From Dendrolimus kikuchii (taxonomy: Eukaryota > Arthropoda > Insecta > Lepidoptera > Lasiocampidae): a DNA stretch of 64,000 nt. Of this stretch, positions 45,005-56,840 are shown in pieces (the stretch's first letter is position 1; each line of letters begins with the position of its first letter). The stretch covers positions 12,558,388 to 12,622,387 of the forward strand of contig CM034406.1 of NCBI GenBank assembly GCA_019925095.2, read 5' to 3'. A model generated the notes under the pieces. It saw only the letters and a program-made list of their open reading frames with translations. It had not been told where the DNA came from and did not search any database. The position numbers and the translations under genes were made by a program.

Positions 45005-45253
45005 GTAGCTTATAGGCTAACATACCTGCGTTTCATTCGAATGACCTGAGTTTAAATCCTGGCCGGGAAGATTGCACCACATAGATAATATTTCTATGTG
45101 CTCACCACATAGCTGTTACTTCTTCTTTCAATTATGTTCTGGAATCTGCACATCAATATAATTGATTTGCAAAACCCGCCAATTCGTTTAATAAACCTAA
45201 AAATGGGGAAGTTCAAGTCCAAATGGGAAGTTTATGGGCTGATATTATTATAC
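45005..45253 (+). mobile_element. SINE-A relative, diverged
   Basis: B-box-like GAGTTTAAATCCTGGCCGGG at 45050, and the 3' end GTTTATGGGCTGATATTATT matches the SINE-A end. The middle is diverged. Plus orientation. Confidence 0.55.
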
Positions 45254-46445
45254 GGGCCCCGCTGAAATCAATGTCAACCGCTCTTAACCATTTTTTATTG
45301 TACAATATGGTGATTGGGGTCCATTTTGTGGACGTTTACTCGGTTGGGGGCAGTTTTACAATGTCCACTGATGTATGACTTACCTGTTAAGATAAGCCTT
45401 GGCGGAATTTTTAATTTGATGAAATTTTCTATTTATTGGCACGATACCGCTGATTAATAGTTTTGGGCTGTTATATTTTCTTTTGTTTCAATTTAAAACC
45501 CGGTTAATAGGGTGAATAAATACTATTTAAATTATTAAACCTACATTTTCAAATAAGTATCAAGCACTGGCGTGCTCTTAAAAAAATATTTTAAATATTC
45601 TATTGATTGACCTACCTGTTTATTTTTTCATTTATTCTCTCATTGTTTTGTCAAATACAAGTATTGCATCTGGCTCAGCCTATGTTGTTGTTGTCTCTGC
45701 CTATAAATACTGGTTTCTGAACTGCAACTCTATGTGGGACTCGGGTGCCACATAAATATGAAGACACTTCAACAATAATTCTACGAAGTTGTAATTTTTT
45801 AGAGATAAGCAGATTACTTCTATTTTTTTTTTGAGTGGCAAAGTGCAGCTGTCAGTTGTCAATGTCATTCTCATAACTTTAGGCGCTAGTGCGCTTTATA
45901 CATGGTGGCTATGTTCCACAAGAGGCTCACAACGACCAAGTTTACTACCGCAAATTTTCCGTTCCACTTGCTTGCGTACGTTATAATCATAAACTCTACT
46001 AGAACGAATTATGGAGTGTTGATGTCATAAACGACGAAATACACCAATGTCATTGGTTAATTGGAAAATCGCACCTTTTACAATGTCAATCGATAGCGAG
46101 AATTAATTCTCTGTGGTGAACGACCACTTCGATCCACCTCTTGACACGGGTCGTTGTGAGCGCTGTGTGATCGAAAATAACGATGTCATTAGTGAGTTTT
46201 TTGCCACAACCATAACGACCGTGGTCGCCATGTGGAACGGCTGACGGAGCATTTTGGGCGTTGTGAGCTACTATCGGAACGCGTCCGTCATATCATCGAA
46301 AACAGAGTACATTACCATTGGTTTTTGAAAAGAAAATCCTTTAATATCTTACGAGCATTACGTGCTAGGTGGAGTATCGTTGTAGATTGAATAATTAAAT
46401 CAGTATAAGCACAGGCAATAATACGTGTTGATTTCGCCCTTGGTA
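45254..46445. other. Unexplained, moderately complex sequence
   Basis: 45840-46380 contains several short inverted and repeated motifs such as GACCACTTCGATCC and AACGACCAAG/CACAACGACC, and resembles a decayed element without a second copy in the window. No frame is open. Confidence 0.3.
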
Positions 46446-46518
46446 TTGTAAATGTCTATATGCGACGGTAATCACTTTCCATGAGCTGGGCCTTCTTCCT
46501 AATTGCCAATTTCGCAAT
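46446..46518 (+). mobile_element. SINE-L 3' fragment, diverged
   Basis: AAATGTCTATATGCGACGG, CACTTTCCATGAGCTGGGCC and an A-run after TTTCGCAAT identify the 3' end of the family. Confidence 0.55.
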
Positions 46519-47130
46519 AAAAAAAAGTATAAAATTATTCAGAAAATTATTAAATTATTCAAAAAGGGTTATTCAAGGTTATGTTTTTTACAGGGCGATT
46601 GTGAATTTATTATTCTTCCAGCATCACCACGTTTCGAACATTAAGTCCCGGTTGCTTTCGGAGCGTGCACTTCTTGTATTCTTATTCCATGTGCATAATA
46701 AGTACAATTATTTTATCATACGTTCTTCCTACCGTATGAGCATTAATAACGGCAATAAAGACTCTAATCTCAAAATAATCTCTTAAATTTAACATACAAA
46801 ACACTACGTTTTCTATTTAATTAATTCAAACCTTGGAAATAACCTAGACGTAATTAAAAATTTAAATTAAAACAACACATTCAAGTTAGTAAACATAAAA
46901 TTAACAATCGTAAAAATTAAAAATTAAATTTTGGTTAATTTTCTAGACGCTAATAGCCATCAGTCATATTTTTTAAGTTCTCTAACGTTTTGGTTACGAC
47001 CTTGACGCTGTGAGCGCGACGCGATGAGCGACAAAAATAAAAGTAATAAGATGTTAAAGCATGCCACCAACTATCGCGTTCTGCGACAGCATCCATCGCG
47101 TTGCCGGTCGCGTGCTCCGTCGCGAAACCT

Positions 47131-47409
47131 TTGATCCGTGCAGGAACGGAGAAAGAATACAATTTCCTACGACCGAGCGGCCGACAAAACAACCCACAGT
47201 CAGGTGGTAGAGCAGTTGCCCGTCTGGATGGCTTCCACCCCTGGTCTAGAGTATGGCGCCATAACATCCCTGAGTTGTTATCCGCCATTAGTGGCTAGAT
47301 TCCAATCTCCCTTTAAAGGGCGTTTTACAAATGTCCACAGGCGACAGCAACCGCTTCCAACCAGGTAAGCCGTCAGCCTGCCTGCTAAACTCATTCAATT
47401 TAAAAAAAA
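47131..47409 (+). mobile_element. SINE-L family copy, near full length
   Basis: From GATCCGTGCAGGAACGGAG to an A-run after ATTCAATTT. It has an internal deletion around GGGCGTTTTACAAATGTCC compared with the reference copy. The reading frames overlapping it have no domain. Confidence 0.78.
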
Positions 47410-47524
47410 GAAACACAAAGACGTGACCGGGCTGTAATACTTGACACAAAAAACAGCATTTTTGTTGGTTCTCACAAATTTGTTGCTTTTCTTCGTTTGC
47501 ATGCATACATTATATTTTTATGTT

Positions 47525-47714
47525 ATCCTAATATTATAAAGAGGTAAAGTTTGTGACATTGTAGGGGGTAATCTCTGGATCTACTAAAGCGATTTAAAAA
47601 AATCTTTTACTGTTCGAAAGCTACGTTAACAGGGTGTGTCATGGGCTATATAACATGACGCTATATACCACGGGAGCGGGACAGAGCGCGGGTGAAACCG
47701 CGCCGGGCCGCTAG
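47525..47714 (+). mobile_element. Helitron-like element, about 190 bp
   Basis: Same family as 9720-9915: CCTAATATTATAAAGAGG at the left, CGCGCCGGGCCGCTAG at the right. Few differences from the other copy, so relatively young. Confidence 0.78.
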
Positions 47715-47744
47715 TATATTATATTTATATATAATTGTTTCTTT

Positions 47745-47800
47745 TATCTATCTATACCTACCAGTAAATAAAATTGAAGTGTCTCTCTGCAATTTTAAAG
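47745..47800 (+). mobile_element. Helitron-like 5' end fragment
   Basis: CTATACCTACCAGTAAATAA then AATTGAAGTGTCTC matches the TC-end of the 49968 element in opposite orientation; only the first 50 bp. Confidence 0.45.
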
Positions 47801-48213
47801 TAAATACCAAAATATAAGTTAAAAATGTTATTTATACGATACCGAATTGTAAATAACAGATTTTATAATTCATTTCCTGTCTGCCAGGCTCGGAATCGCT
47901 TGAGTCATGAGCAATGAGTTTCAGTTAAAAATTTAGGGATTGAAACAGAAATTTTAACCTAAGTGTTTATCTATACAGGTGATTTTTTTACTCACCTACA
48001 TGGCCAAATTCGCAACTATTAGATACAGTGAAAATTTCTCGAAGGAGTCTAGAAGCCAATTTTGGTGAAAACGGTGCCATTAGATTTTTGAAAAATTAAT
48101 TACCCTAGAATCGAGTCGACTTATTTTGTAATAAAAACATACACTGTATTATGACACAAAATTATAGTGGAGCTTGTAAGGATTCATTTATGTAAAGGAA
48201 TGTCAGTTTTATT

Positions 48214-48390
48214 TAACAAAAACAAAACCGACTTCATACTAAGAAGCAAAATATAAATATTTTGTACAACGTCTTGAAGTCGGTGCATTTTGCATTTTTG
48301 TTGTTTTTTTATGTTTAACTTGCAACCGAGCTCAAGATGTTATAGAAAATATTTGTTTTTTGCTTTTTATATTTAAGTCGGTTTTGTTTT
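48214..48390. repeat. Inverted-repeat element (ACCGACTTCAA type)
   Basis: AAACAAAACCGACTTCATAC, then CTTGAAGTCGGTGCATTTTG and ATTTAAGTCGGTTTTGTTTT: alternating inverted copies of the same motif. Confidence 0.6.
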
Positions 48391-49697
48391 TATTTAAAAA
48401 AAATATTATTTTCTATTAATATATTTCTAAGAAATAATATATTAAGTGCCTATAGAAATTGTACTACTGGCACGCGTATACGCGTAGTAACTTTTGAATA
48501 GTATAGGCCCTCGGCGCTTTTCAACAAAGGTTGCTCTTAATTTCCCTGGGATCCACTCATCAGATCCTGACGATGGGACCGCCACTGGACTAAGCTCTTT
48601 CGAATAAATAAAATATTTTGATTATTATTTATTTAGGTTTATGGCTTGGCAGCTAGGCCTTTAAGCCAGATCTTAGTTTACAATATAGTTTCTTCATTTT
48701 CTTAAGCCTATGTGTAGCACAGCTGAACTGTAGGTTATCAGCTGGTGCCATTCAACGGAGTTCTTGTGACAACTCAAAAGGCCACATTTGACTATACAGT
48801 TCACCTTTTTCACAAAACACATAATTACTACTCAAAAACTATCAATATCCTACAACTATTGTTCATTTTAGAGTAATTTTACACATTTTTAGAAAATAAA
48901 ACTGCACAGCACATCTCCTTTCAGTTCCCGCCAAAAACTCCAAAAAATATTTTGAAAATCGCTCCACAATTGACAGAGAAATTGCGTAACAAACAAAAAA
49001 ACAGAGTCGAAATGCGAACTTTTTTTGGAAGTCGGGTAAAGAATACATATTATGTTGTATTAGTATACAAAAGCAGGCTCAATTTCTCTGCTGGGATGTT
49101 AAAATTCAAATTAAGAGAAAGATTGAGTTTTAACAAAATATTTTATTAGGATTAAATTCTGTAAAGGAATATAAAACATCAAGCTACAGTAAAGGGTTGG
49201 ATTTCACAAAATATTTTATTATCTGTCTCATCTTGGGGATTAGATATTTCATAAATAACAAAAAATTCAATGTCAATTCTCTGTAGACTATTCCGGTAAT
49301 AAACCACAATATTCATTCAGGTTTTATTCCGCTTATACTTAAAAAGGTGACCTAATTATTGTCTTTGGACGCAATTTGGACGTCATGCGAGCACATCCGA
49401 CGTGCCACTGCCGTAATATAGTGCCCCGATCGACTATAAAGATAGTATAAATTCCACTACCGAGCACCGATGATCTAATTAATAAAATAATTACTACGTA
49501 ATTCGAACTTAAAAAGTATATATAACGTAGCCTCAACTTGACGTTTTTATAGATTTTTTTAAACAAGTTTTGTTTTGAAAAAAATATTGGGACTTGCATA
49601 AAATATTACTGATGCTTATTTTAACACATTACATACAGTGTATTATTCTATAAAAATAACGTATTTATCTTCTAATACATTTACATACAAAACATTT
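48391..49697. other. No gene seen
   Basis: AT-rich; reading frames at 48863-49149 and 49339-49599 have no domain and intron-like composition. Confidence 0.45.
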
Positions 49698-49858
49698 GCG
49701 TTGTGTTCCAGCATTAGTAGCCATGTTCCAGTCTCCATTTAGAAAGCGGCAGCACATTGGTAGCACCTTCGGTGTTATAAATGTCCATAGACAACGGTAA
49801 CCGCTTTCCATCAGGTGGGCCGTCTCCCTGTCTGCGGAATTCATGCAATAAAAAAAAG
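49698..49858 (+). mobile_element. SINE-L copy, truncated
   Basis: Starts inside the body (GCGTTGTGTTCCAGCATTAG) and continues to CATGCAATAAAAAAAGG. 5'-truncated, A-tail present. Confidence 0.74.
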
Positions 49859-49967
49859 GAACTCCACTGGTCTTGTCATACAAAAACTTGTGCAGTTACA
49901 TACAAGATATGCTTTAGAGAAATTAGAAAATAAAATAGAATTTTAATAAATACACATATATGACCTA

Positions 49968-50278
49968 CTAGCTGTGCCCGCGACTTCGTCCGCGTGAAAT
50001 TTATTTTCGCGAAACCCTAAAAAAAGTTAAATAAAGAAGCCTAAGTTACTCCTAATAACTTCAGCTATCTCAGCTATCAGTGAGGGTGCCGTCAAAATCG
50101 GTCCTGCCGTTTCAGAGATTAGCCAGAACATCCAGAGACTGAGACAGACTGAGAGACAGATAAAAATTCTAAAAATTGCATTTTCGGAATCTCCTGGTCC
50201 GAATTATCCCCCTGATTGTTTTCACGTTTTTATTTTGACATTACAAACAGGCACTTCAATTTTATTTATCTGTATAGA
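49968..50278 (-). mobile_element. Helitron-like element, 311 bp, uninterrupted relative
   Basis: CTAGCTGTGCCCGCGACTTC to TTATCTGTATAGA|T. Colinear with 19389-19982 minus the SINE-L insert, so it serves as the empty-site allele of that insertion. Confidence 0.82.
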
Positions 50279-52084
50279 TTGAAAGTCGCTTATTAGCAGC
50301 ATCGACACTAATATCTCTACATTACCTAATTCTAAAGATTTCTTGGCATAAGTATTGAAAATATTTGTCGTGCTATATACTTCCTTATTAATTGTGAATA
50401 TTATTTATATGAGACCTAATAAGTAAGACTCGATCATACTTAAAAATAGGTGCATCACTAGGTGTTTAGTATTAACGGAACCCGCATATTGTGTTCAGCC
50501 CTATGTACAGGCACACACCAATGTGTTATTCTTTATTTTACCTTTTTATTTACTGCTGGTAGATTCTTGCACTTTTAATGGCAGTGAATTAAGAATCTTC
50601 CTTTGTAGAAATATAGGTAAAAGCTGTACATAAGTTGGTAACAATCTCAAATGGTCTTACAGTATGTGACCTACATTATAATCATACAAATGATTTAGGT
50701 ACACGTTAATCTGAAAAAAAAACCACAATTTAGATACTTTAAAAAAAATCACCTACAGCATAATCCGCCTAAATTTTACTTATCAGTCTCCTACGAATAA
50801 TAACACCAAAACATTTCCAATAGAAAACAGCCTAGAGATTATTGTTAAATTCGATTCTAATTTTAGCAAAATCTAAAACCAGTATACAGTATTAATGCAT
50901 GTTTTTTATTGACAATTATGTAAATTTTGTACAAGACTGTACTCGTTACGGTGTGTATGCTTAGCGCGGTGTCGACTGATTCTCGTGAAAGACGAGCTGA
51001 GGTGACGGGCGGCCAGTTGCGTCAATAAGCATACGTATCTTTAACTTCTAGTTAAAGTAATCATATATTTTAACTGTTGACTTAGGAATAGGTGATTCCT
51101 AATAATTAATTATTATTTTAAATAAGATAAATATTACGAACAATAGGAAATATTTTCGTAAGTATTTACTCCTGGTTTGTTCTGTAGTAGTACATTGTTT
51201 ATTAGCCTTTGAAGTTTATATCTGTCCATGTCCCATATATTAAATATTATCTTTAAAACTTTAGTTACTTTTCTCCCAACTTAGATATATTTTCTTAGCC
51301 TTATTAACCCTTAACCACTATTAAAAGTTAACGTATAATTTCTAGCGTTACTCCCAGATTTGAGTTTAGATCGCGGTAATTAGCAAGAAAAAAACACAGA
51401 AAATACCCATAGACGACGGTAATCACTTTCTATAAGGTGGGTCGACAGCCTAACGGCTATAGTCCAGCAATTGAAATGAATTCCAACCATTTCCATTCAC
51501 TATTCTTTTATAACGGAATAAAAGACCTACTTAAAAACTATTCGTTTTATAAGATAAATAAACCTTCTGAACGCGTCGGTGTAACTTTAACAAACTATTG
51601 AAGAATCGACATATTTAATATTCCTGAAACGAATCAAGGTAGAACTTTTTTCTTTCATTTTACAATGACGACACCCAGTCATTTTAGAAAACCATTGATT
51701 AAAGCGTAATCTAAACAGCAGTTTAACAAAGTTCGGTGCAACCAGCCAGCACTCGAGTGAAGCCGCAAGAATGCGTCAACGTCGAGCAGATGCGCTGTAA
51801 CCCCCACCCCCTGCGCCAGTACTAAGCGAATTTCCATGACCCCCCTTCACACGTCGAATATATGACGTTAATTGAACAGAGGGGAGTTAATTAATGATTT
51901 TTAATAGCGATTTTTATATCTAGCGGGAAGATTTTATTTTGATGTCTCTTTGTGTCTCGAACGTGGCTTCTCATACTGTTTTGAATTCGATATTTTACTA
52001 CAAGTTTTAGGACAGTGCCGTAAATAGCCTTTTATGCGCCCTATGCGAGCTTCTATAACTGCGCCCTTGTTTTTTTTTTTAGAT
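50279..52084. other. Mostly unannotated; islands at 50930-51030 and 51720-51890
   Basis: Two repeat-free, CG-containing islands (AGCGCGGTGTCGACTGATTC; CGTCGAGCAGATGCGCTGTA with CCCCCACCCCCTGCGCC) stand out against AT-rich DNA. No coding signal. Candidate regulatory DNA. Confidence 0.3.
51403..51465 (+). mobile_element. SINE-L 3' fragment, diverged
   Basis: ATACCCATAGACGACGGTAA then TCACTTTCTATAAGGTGGG recalls the last 60 bp of the family; short and weak. Confidence 0.4.
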
Positions 52085-52147
52085 GTAGGTCTATACATAG
52101 CATTGCTCTGGGTAGGGTACCTAGAGCAATGCTATGTATAGGCCTAC
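52085..52147. repeat. Hairpin, 24-bp arms
   Basis: GTAGGTCTATACATAGCATT plus GCTC pairs with its inverted copy at 52124-52147 with one mismatch; the 15-bp loop holds GGGTAGGGTACCTA. Confidence 0.82.
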
Positions 52148-52867
52148 TTTCTTTCATTCAGGGTGATAAAGTAACTCACAAGGACCTTAGTGTTGGTGGA
52201 CCAATTATTTAATATTTTGGAAGAAAAATCTATTTTTTTAAAGGAGTAGAACACAAATACGCTCGTGCGCTGCCAAAAAAATGAGCGCAATGTTTTGTCT
52301 AATTTAACAGACGTTTTTGATGATACTGGCATGTAGGTACGTATGTGTTGGAATCGAGCACTAGGGGCGCAGCGGGAACTTATCAGGAGCAAACCGAGAA
52401 AATAATAGTCCTGCCTGGTCTGGCCATTCTTGCGCCCCCCAGAGTCTACGCCCTGTGCCTGGGCACCGGTGACTCTGTTAATGTACAAACGGTTTATTGT
52501 TTCATTGCAATAAGCGATCATAAATCATATTAATTGTCGTTTATTCACAGTTTTTCACAGAATATAATTAACATTAAGCGATGAGCACATACTTAGGTTT
52601 TGTTTACAGTTTTAATCCTATACGATTAATGTGACTGGTCGTTGCAAGAATAAATAACCCGTTCATTTGTAAAATATGTAATTTGGTATATAATATTTAC
52701 ATAGCCCAAAGAAATTATGTCTAATATATAATTTGATTTAAAAGGATTAAAATATGTACATTTTAGTGACGACTTTTCTCTCTATCTATCATGACATACA
52801 GTTGTCAATAATAAACTCAAAATCTGGCCTGCCAGCCTGTGGGCGAAAAGGTTTGTTTCGCCACAAA
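52148..52867. other. No gene seen
   Basis: A 125-codon minus frame (52144-52521) begins in the hairpin, lacks any domain and overlaps a + frame; not called. Confidence 0.4.
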
Positions 52868-53183
52868 TGTTTTTTTTATTTTTTATTGCAGGAGTTCAGC
52901 GTCTGCTGAATCAAGTGGGCCGTCTGCCTTTCTAGGCAGACGGCCCACTTGATGGAAAGCGATTACCATCGCCTATGGGCTTTTGCAACACCAAAAGTGC
53001 TACAAATGCGCTGCTGTTCTCTTAAGGGAGACTGGAACCTGGTCACTAATGCCGGAACACAACTCAAGGTTGTTATAGCGGCAGATTCCAGACCAGGGGT
53101 GGTAGCCATCCAGTCGGGCAAATGCCGACAGGCCGCTCGGCCCCAGGAAATGGTGTTCTTTCTCCGTTCCTGCAGGGTTAAAA
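52868..53183 (-). mobile_element. SINE-L family copy with inverted duplication at its A-tail end
   Basis: Reverse-oriented near full-length copy ending CCGTTCCTGCAGGGTTAAAA on the right. Near the left end a piece has been duplicated in inverted orientation, making a hairpin with 19-bp arms (TCAAGTGGGCCGTCTGCCT and its complement) around 52912-52953. Confidence 0.78.
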
Positions 53184-53399
53184 TAAGTAAATGAATAATA
53201 AGATATAGGAACCGGCTGTAAGTCTGTCTAAACGATAAAAGGACTTATTCACTAACTACTTATCTAATGCAAATGTAAAATGTATGCCATATGGTATTGT
53301 GTTACTCGAAGGCGATATTGTGTGGTTTGCAAAGTGAGAATGTTTGTACACGATTACCACATGCTATTTATTCATTGGGTTAATAATTTAATCAAGATA

Positions 53400-53535
53400 T
53401 AGAATAGAATAGAATATTCTTTATTATACAATGAAATTAATAAAACAATACACAAAAACAGCTTAAAATCAGGTACAAATAAATGGTTTTATCTCTGACA
53501 GCGATCTCTTCCAGTCAACCTTGGGATGGAGAGAG
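53400..53535 (-). mobile_element. LINE-like 3' end, reverse
   Basis: (AATAG)n, ATTCTTTATTATACAATG, ATCTCTGACAGCGATCTCTT and CCAGTCAACCTTGGGATGGA, as at 39315. Confidence 0.5.
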
Positions 53536-54765
53536 AAATATGGCACAAAAGCTAGGGAAGGGTTTCTTGCACAATATTTTAAATTTTTTACACATTATAT
53601 ATTAATATTATTATATACATACATAAATATACATACAGATTTATTTACACATAATTAGATTTAAATGATTTCTAAGTTATGTTATATTTTTCCGACTAGA
53701 GTCGGATTCGGACAAAAAAAGAATTTTCGATAGATCGAGACATTTTTTAGCTTACTTGTGGTTGTATTCATAGAGAATTAGAGTAATATTGTAGGCTTTC
53801 ACCTCTCGTGTAAGAATCTACTACTTATGAGTATATTATAAAAGTAAGATGATAGATAATATTATTATGGTAATTTAGCGCTCTAATTTAGTTTAGAAAT
53901 TTCCCCAATTCGATGAATTGAGTTAAGAAAATTTCGGATACTCATACTTTAGAAGGATTTCAGAAGGGTCCGTTTTTGCCAAAATATATACATAAGTACA
54001 TACATCATGTTATCGCGCCTGCTTCCCATTGGAGTAGGCAGACACATCGGATTTCCATTTGCTACGGTCTTGACATAATTGTATACATCTTTTGATTCAT
54101 CTACGTTTATTATTTATAATATCTTTATAAATACACGTTTATACATACATGCCAAAATAACTAACCCTAGTTAGTTAGTAGTCGATACCGATCTAGGAAG
54201 TATCTCCGTTAATTTGACAACTACCGTGCTAATTTATACACTCTCTTAATTATTTCTTAAAATGATAAGGCGTGCATGGTTTCCGAAAAAAAATAAGTCT
54301 CCAAGACTTGGCGGTTTATTCACCTGTCATAAAAGTTTTATAATTCGCATTTAAGATGTAAATCCATAAATAATTCGAAGTTTTATTGCCGCCTATTTAG
54401 CGTAGGCGATCGTAAATCTCGGTTGCCTAATGGATACCATTTAACACTTCGATATAAAACTTAAATTAGCAAAAAAGTTAATTAATTATTGCCGAAGTTC
54501 ATATTAATTTGGGACTGGAATTGATCTTGTAAAACTCGTGATTAGACTTTTTTGAATTATTAACACGCTTTTATTAGCTTGAGATGTATGTATGTCATGT
54601 ATCGATGTAACGGAATCTTTTAACCTAATTTGCACCGACATATAGACGTCTGATTGATTTGAAAATTTGCACATCTATTAAGAATCGAGCACAGTAAACA
54701 TGTGTGAATAAAATGAGCAATATAAAAGATATGAGGGCTTATTAAATTAAATATAATACACGACT
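53536..54765. other. No feature seen
   Basis: AT-rich; no coding or repeat signature found apart from short (TA)-rich runs. Confidence 0.45.
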
Positions 54766-55510
54766 TTTTTTTTTTATTGGACTTGACTTTATGTTGTTGG
54801 TCCGAAGACCTTACAACTTTACCGGGGTTCTTGGGGCGAGTGCCTTCGCGAAGCGAAGGCGCTCGAGCCCGGGGGGCAACTTGCTCGAGGGAGCTCCCTA
54901 AGGAGTTTTACCTCGGCTGGACTGTTGCCATGAGAGGGGGATGAATTTAATGATGCCCACCATAGGGCGACACAAAGCACTAATTGAGAACGGGCGACGG
55001 GTAATATAAAGCCCGAGGGGAAGGATCCCGGCGGGCCGGGATCGGCGGTTCGCGGCGGCCTACGCTATCTTACTGCCGTTTCGTAACGTGTTATGGCTGG
55101 GAGAGAAGAAACGGCGAAAGAAACTTCCCAGCAACACGCCTAGTCTATCCTGTGGGGGGGCTATGTCTCCTAACGTCCCTCGCAGGGACGTGGAGAGATC
55201 TTGATTGGCGGCGCCTGAGACGCCGCCGTCTGTGTCTGTCTGTCCGTGCCTGCCAGCCTGCCGTCCTAACCGCGGGCGGGCTGATCCGGGCCAGCCGTTT
55301 TGTGATAACGTCGACCCTGTCCGTGAGGACGTTACGCGGTCGTCGTACGAGAGCCTTTCGCCGAGGCTTATAATCGGACGCGGACACGACGAGCGGATTT
55401 CGATGATGCGGCGCGAAAACGGAGGTGTTATATATAAATTCAGAAATAACTTGTCATTTGATGAGCCTGTGCTTAACATTAATGACCTGACCAGGATTAC
55501 CAAATCAGGC
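54766..55510 (-). mobile_element. GC-rich non-LTR retrotransposon 3' region
   Basis: Much more GC-rich than its surroundings, bounded on the left by a T-run (poly(A) in reverse) at 54766. The minus-strand frame 55060-55503 is Arg-rich, ending SHNTLRNGSKIA. Composition, poly(A) end and Arg/Pro-rich C-terminus fit the 3' end of an R1/jockey-type element; no catalytic domain is present. The + strand frame at 55205-55516 is probably its shadow. Confidence 0.5.
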
Positions 55511-55564
55511 CAGTAATATACTTGTTCAACTTAGACTGTTTTAAGACCTAATGTAGGTATATAT

Positions 55565-56190
55565 TATATCAATTACCACGTGGTGACGGTGAAGGAAAAC
55601 ATTATGATGAAACCTGCACATCGAGATAACCGATGTGTCACACTCATCGCGCTTGGACAAGACAAGCGTGGTAGTTATATCTACTATCCTTTCCCCTTCT
55701 TTTTTTGTTAACGCTGGGGGAATGCATTTGCGCATACCCTCGGGCCCCGGTGGAGGTCACTGAGGGGTATGTGGGACTCCCGGCGACCGACGCTACGCAC
55801 AAGATTCTGATGATAGAAGGAGTTGCAAGCACTGGCCGCCAGACTACCCAATAAACCTTCCAGCGTCTCTCCGCATCATGTTGAGGCGCCACGACACCTT
55901 AACCATGGGTAAGGCAGAAAACTCCACGACATTGGGTGTGGCACACCGGGAGGGTCCCCGGACTCCCCCAGTCCCGTTATCCCGAGGAGATGGGCAAAGC
56001 GGTTTACGACGCCATCTTCGCTGTCTGCGACAGGGGCCGGCCTGCACATCCGCTTCCCTTATTCTTTCGGCGGCCTCCTTCTGGGACATAACGTCATCAC
56101 AGAAAGAAGGCACTACTATCCTTTCCCCTAAGAAATTGCGAGGCCCAGGCCCAGCAGTGGGACAATTATCGGCTATTATTATTATTATAT
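55565..56190 (+). mobile_element. SINE-A 3' half interrupted by an R1-like tail
   Basis: Left part: CACGTGGTGACGGTGAAGG through CTTGGACAAGACAAGCGTGG. Right part after 56128: GCGAGGCCCAGGCCCAGCAG then TGGGACAATTATCGGCTATT and (ATT)n. The two parts are separated by an insertion flanked by a 16-bp direct repeat, listed separately. Confidence 0.7.
55697..56112 (-). mobile_element. R1-like non-LTR retrotransposon, 3' end, with 16-bp TSD
   Basis: 416 bp flanked by perfect CTACTATCCTTTCCCC repeats (55681-55696 and 56113-56128), inside a SINE-A. T-run and GTTAACGCTGGGGGAATG on the left are the 3' tail in reverse. The coding tail at the right (SFCDDVMSQKEAAERIREAD) matches the other R1-like copies. 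Confidence 0.8.
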
Positions 56191-56355
56191 TATCTGGGTA
56201 TAAAATGCGGTATTTTCCGTGAGATAAAAAATATTTTTTACGCTTAAGCACTGTTGAAAGCCTCAATAATAAACCCCATATCAAGAAAACATACATTGAA
56301 AGAGATCTCATAGAGATAAATACGAAACTGACTAATTCTTCTACCTCTTTCCTAA

Positions 56356-56393
56356 TTCTTAATTTAAGTGCATAACTGCACTTAAATTAAGAA
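56356..56393. repeat. Perfect hairpin, 17-bp arms
   Basis: TTCTTAATTTAAGTGCA, loop TAAC, and the exact inverted copy. Confidence 0.85.
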
Positions 56394-56678
56394 ACAAGGA
56401 AACTAAGCAGCTTATGTGCAAACAGTTTTTAGTATTCCATACATATTCTGACACGGCACGACATACATCAGGTTGACGGCAAATCGCTCCGTGTGTACAT
56501 CACGTAATTGCAATAAATAACAAGCCTAATGAGGGTTAGAGTTGGTGCACACGAGGAGATGGCAGCGATTTTGTTTATCTTTGTATAATGAGTTTGTTCT
56601 ATGGGTGACTTTGAGACTGTACAATGTACATGTACTTGTATGGTAGTGATATGGATCGTTTCTTAATACCTGAGAAAC

Positions 56679-56840
56679 ATTTTACTGTAACTCCAAAATG
56701 TGCATTTTGAAATTGAAACTATGCAATGGTTATATAGTTTCATTCCACTATGCCTCTACCTTATAAGTTGCTACAAAATTACCTAATAATAATAATTCGC
56801 TCTCCTGTAAAATACACATCTTGGAGTTACAGTAAAATGC
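56679..56840. mobile_element. MITE-like element with about 28-bp TIRs
   Basis: ATTTTACTGTAACTCCAAAA at the left and CTTGGAGTTACAGTAAAATG at the right, extended by TGTGCATTTT / TAAAATACACA. About 160 bp. Confidence 0.72.

Noticed and set aside
52144..52521. 125-codon minus-strand frame
   Set aside because: No recognisable domain, starts in a hairpin, overlapped by a + strand frame of similar quality.
55060..56311. Several long frames on both strands as possible host genes
   Set aside because: GC-rich retrotransposon 3' regions explain them; the C-terminal peptides match other R1-like copies in the window.
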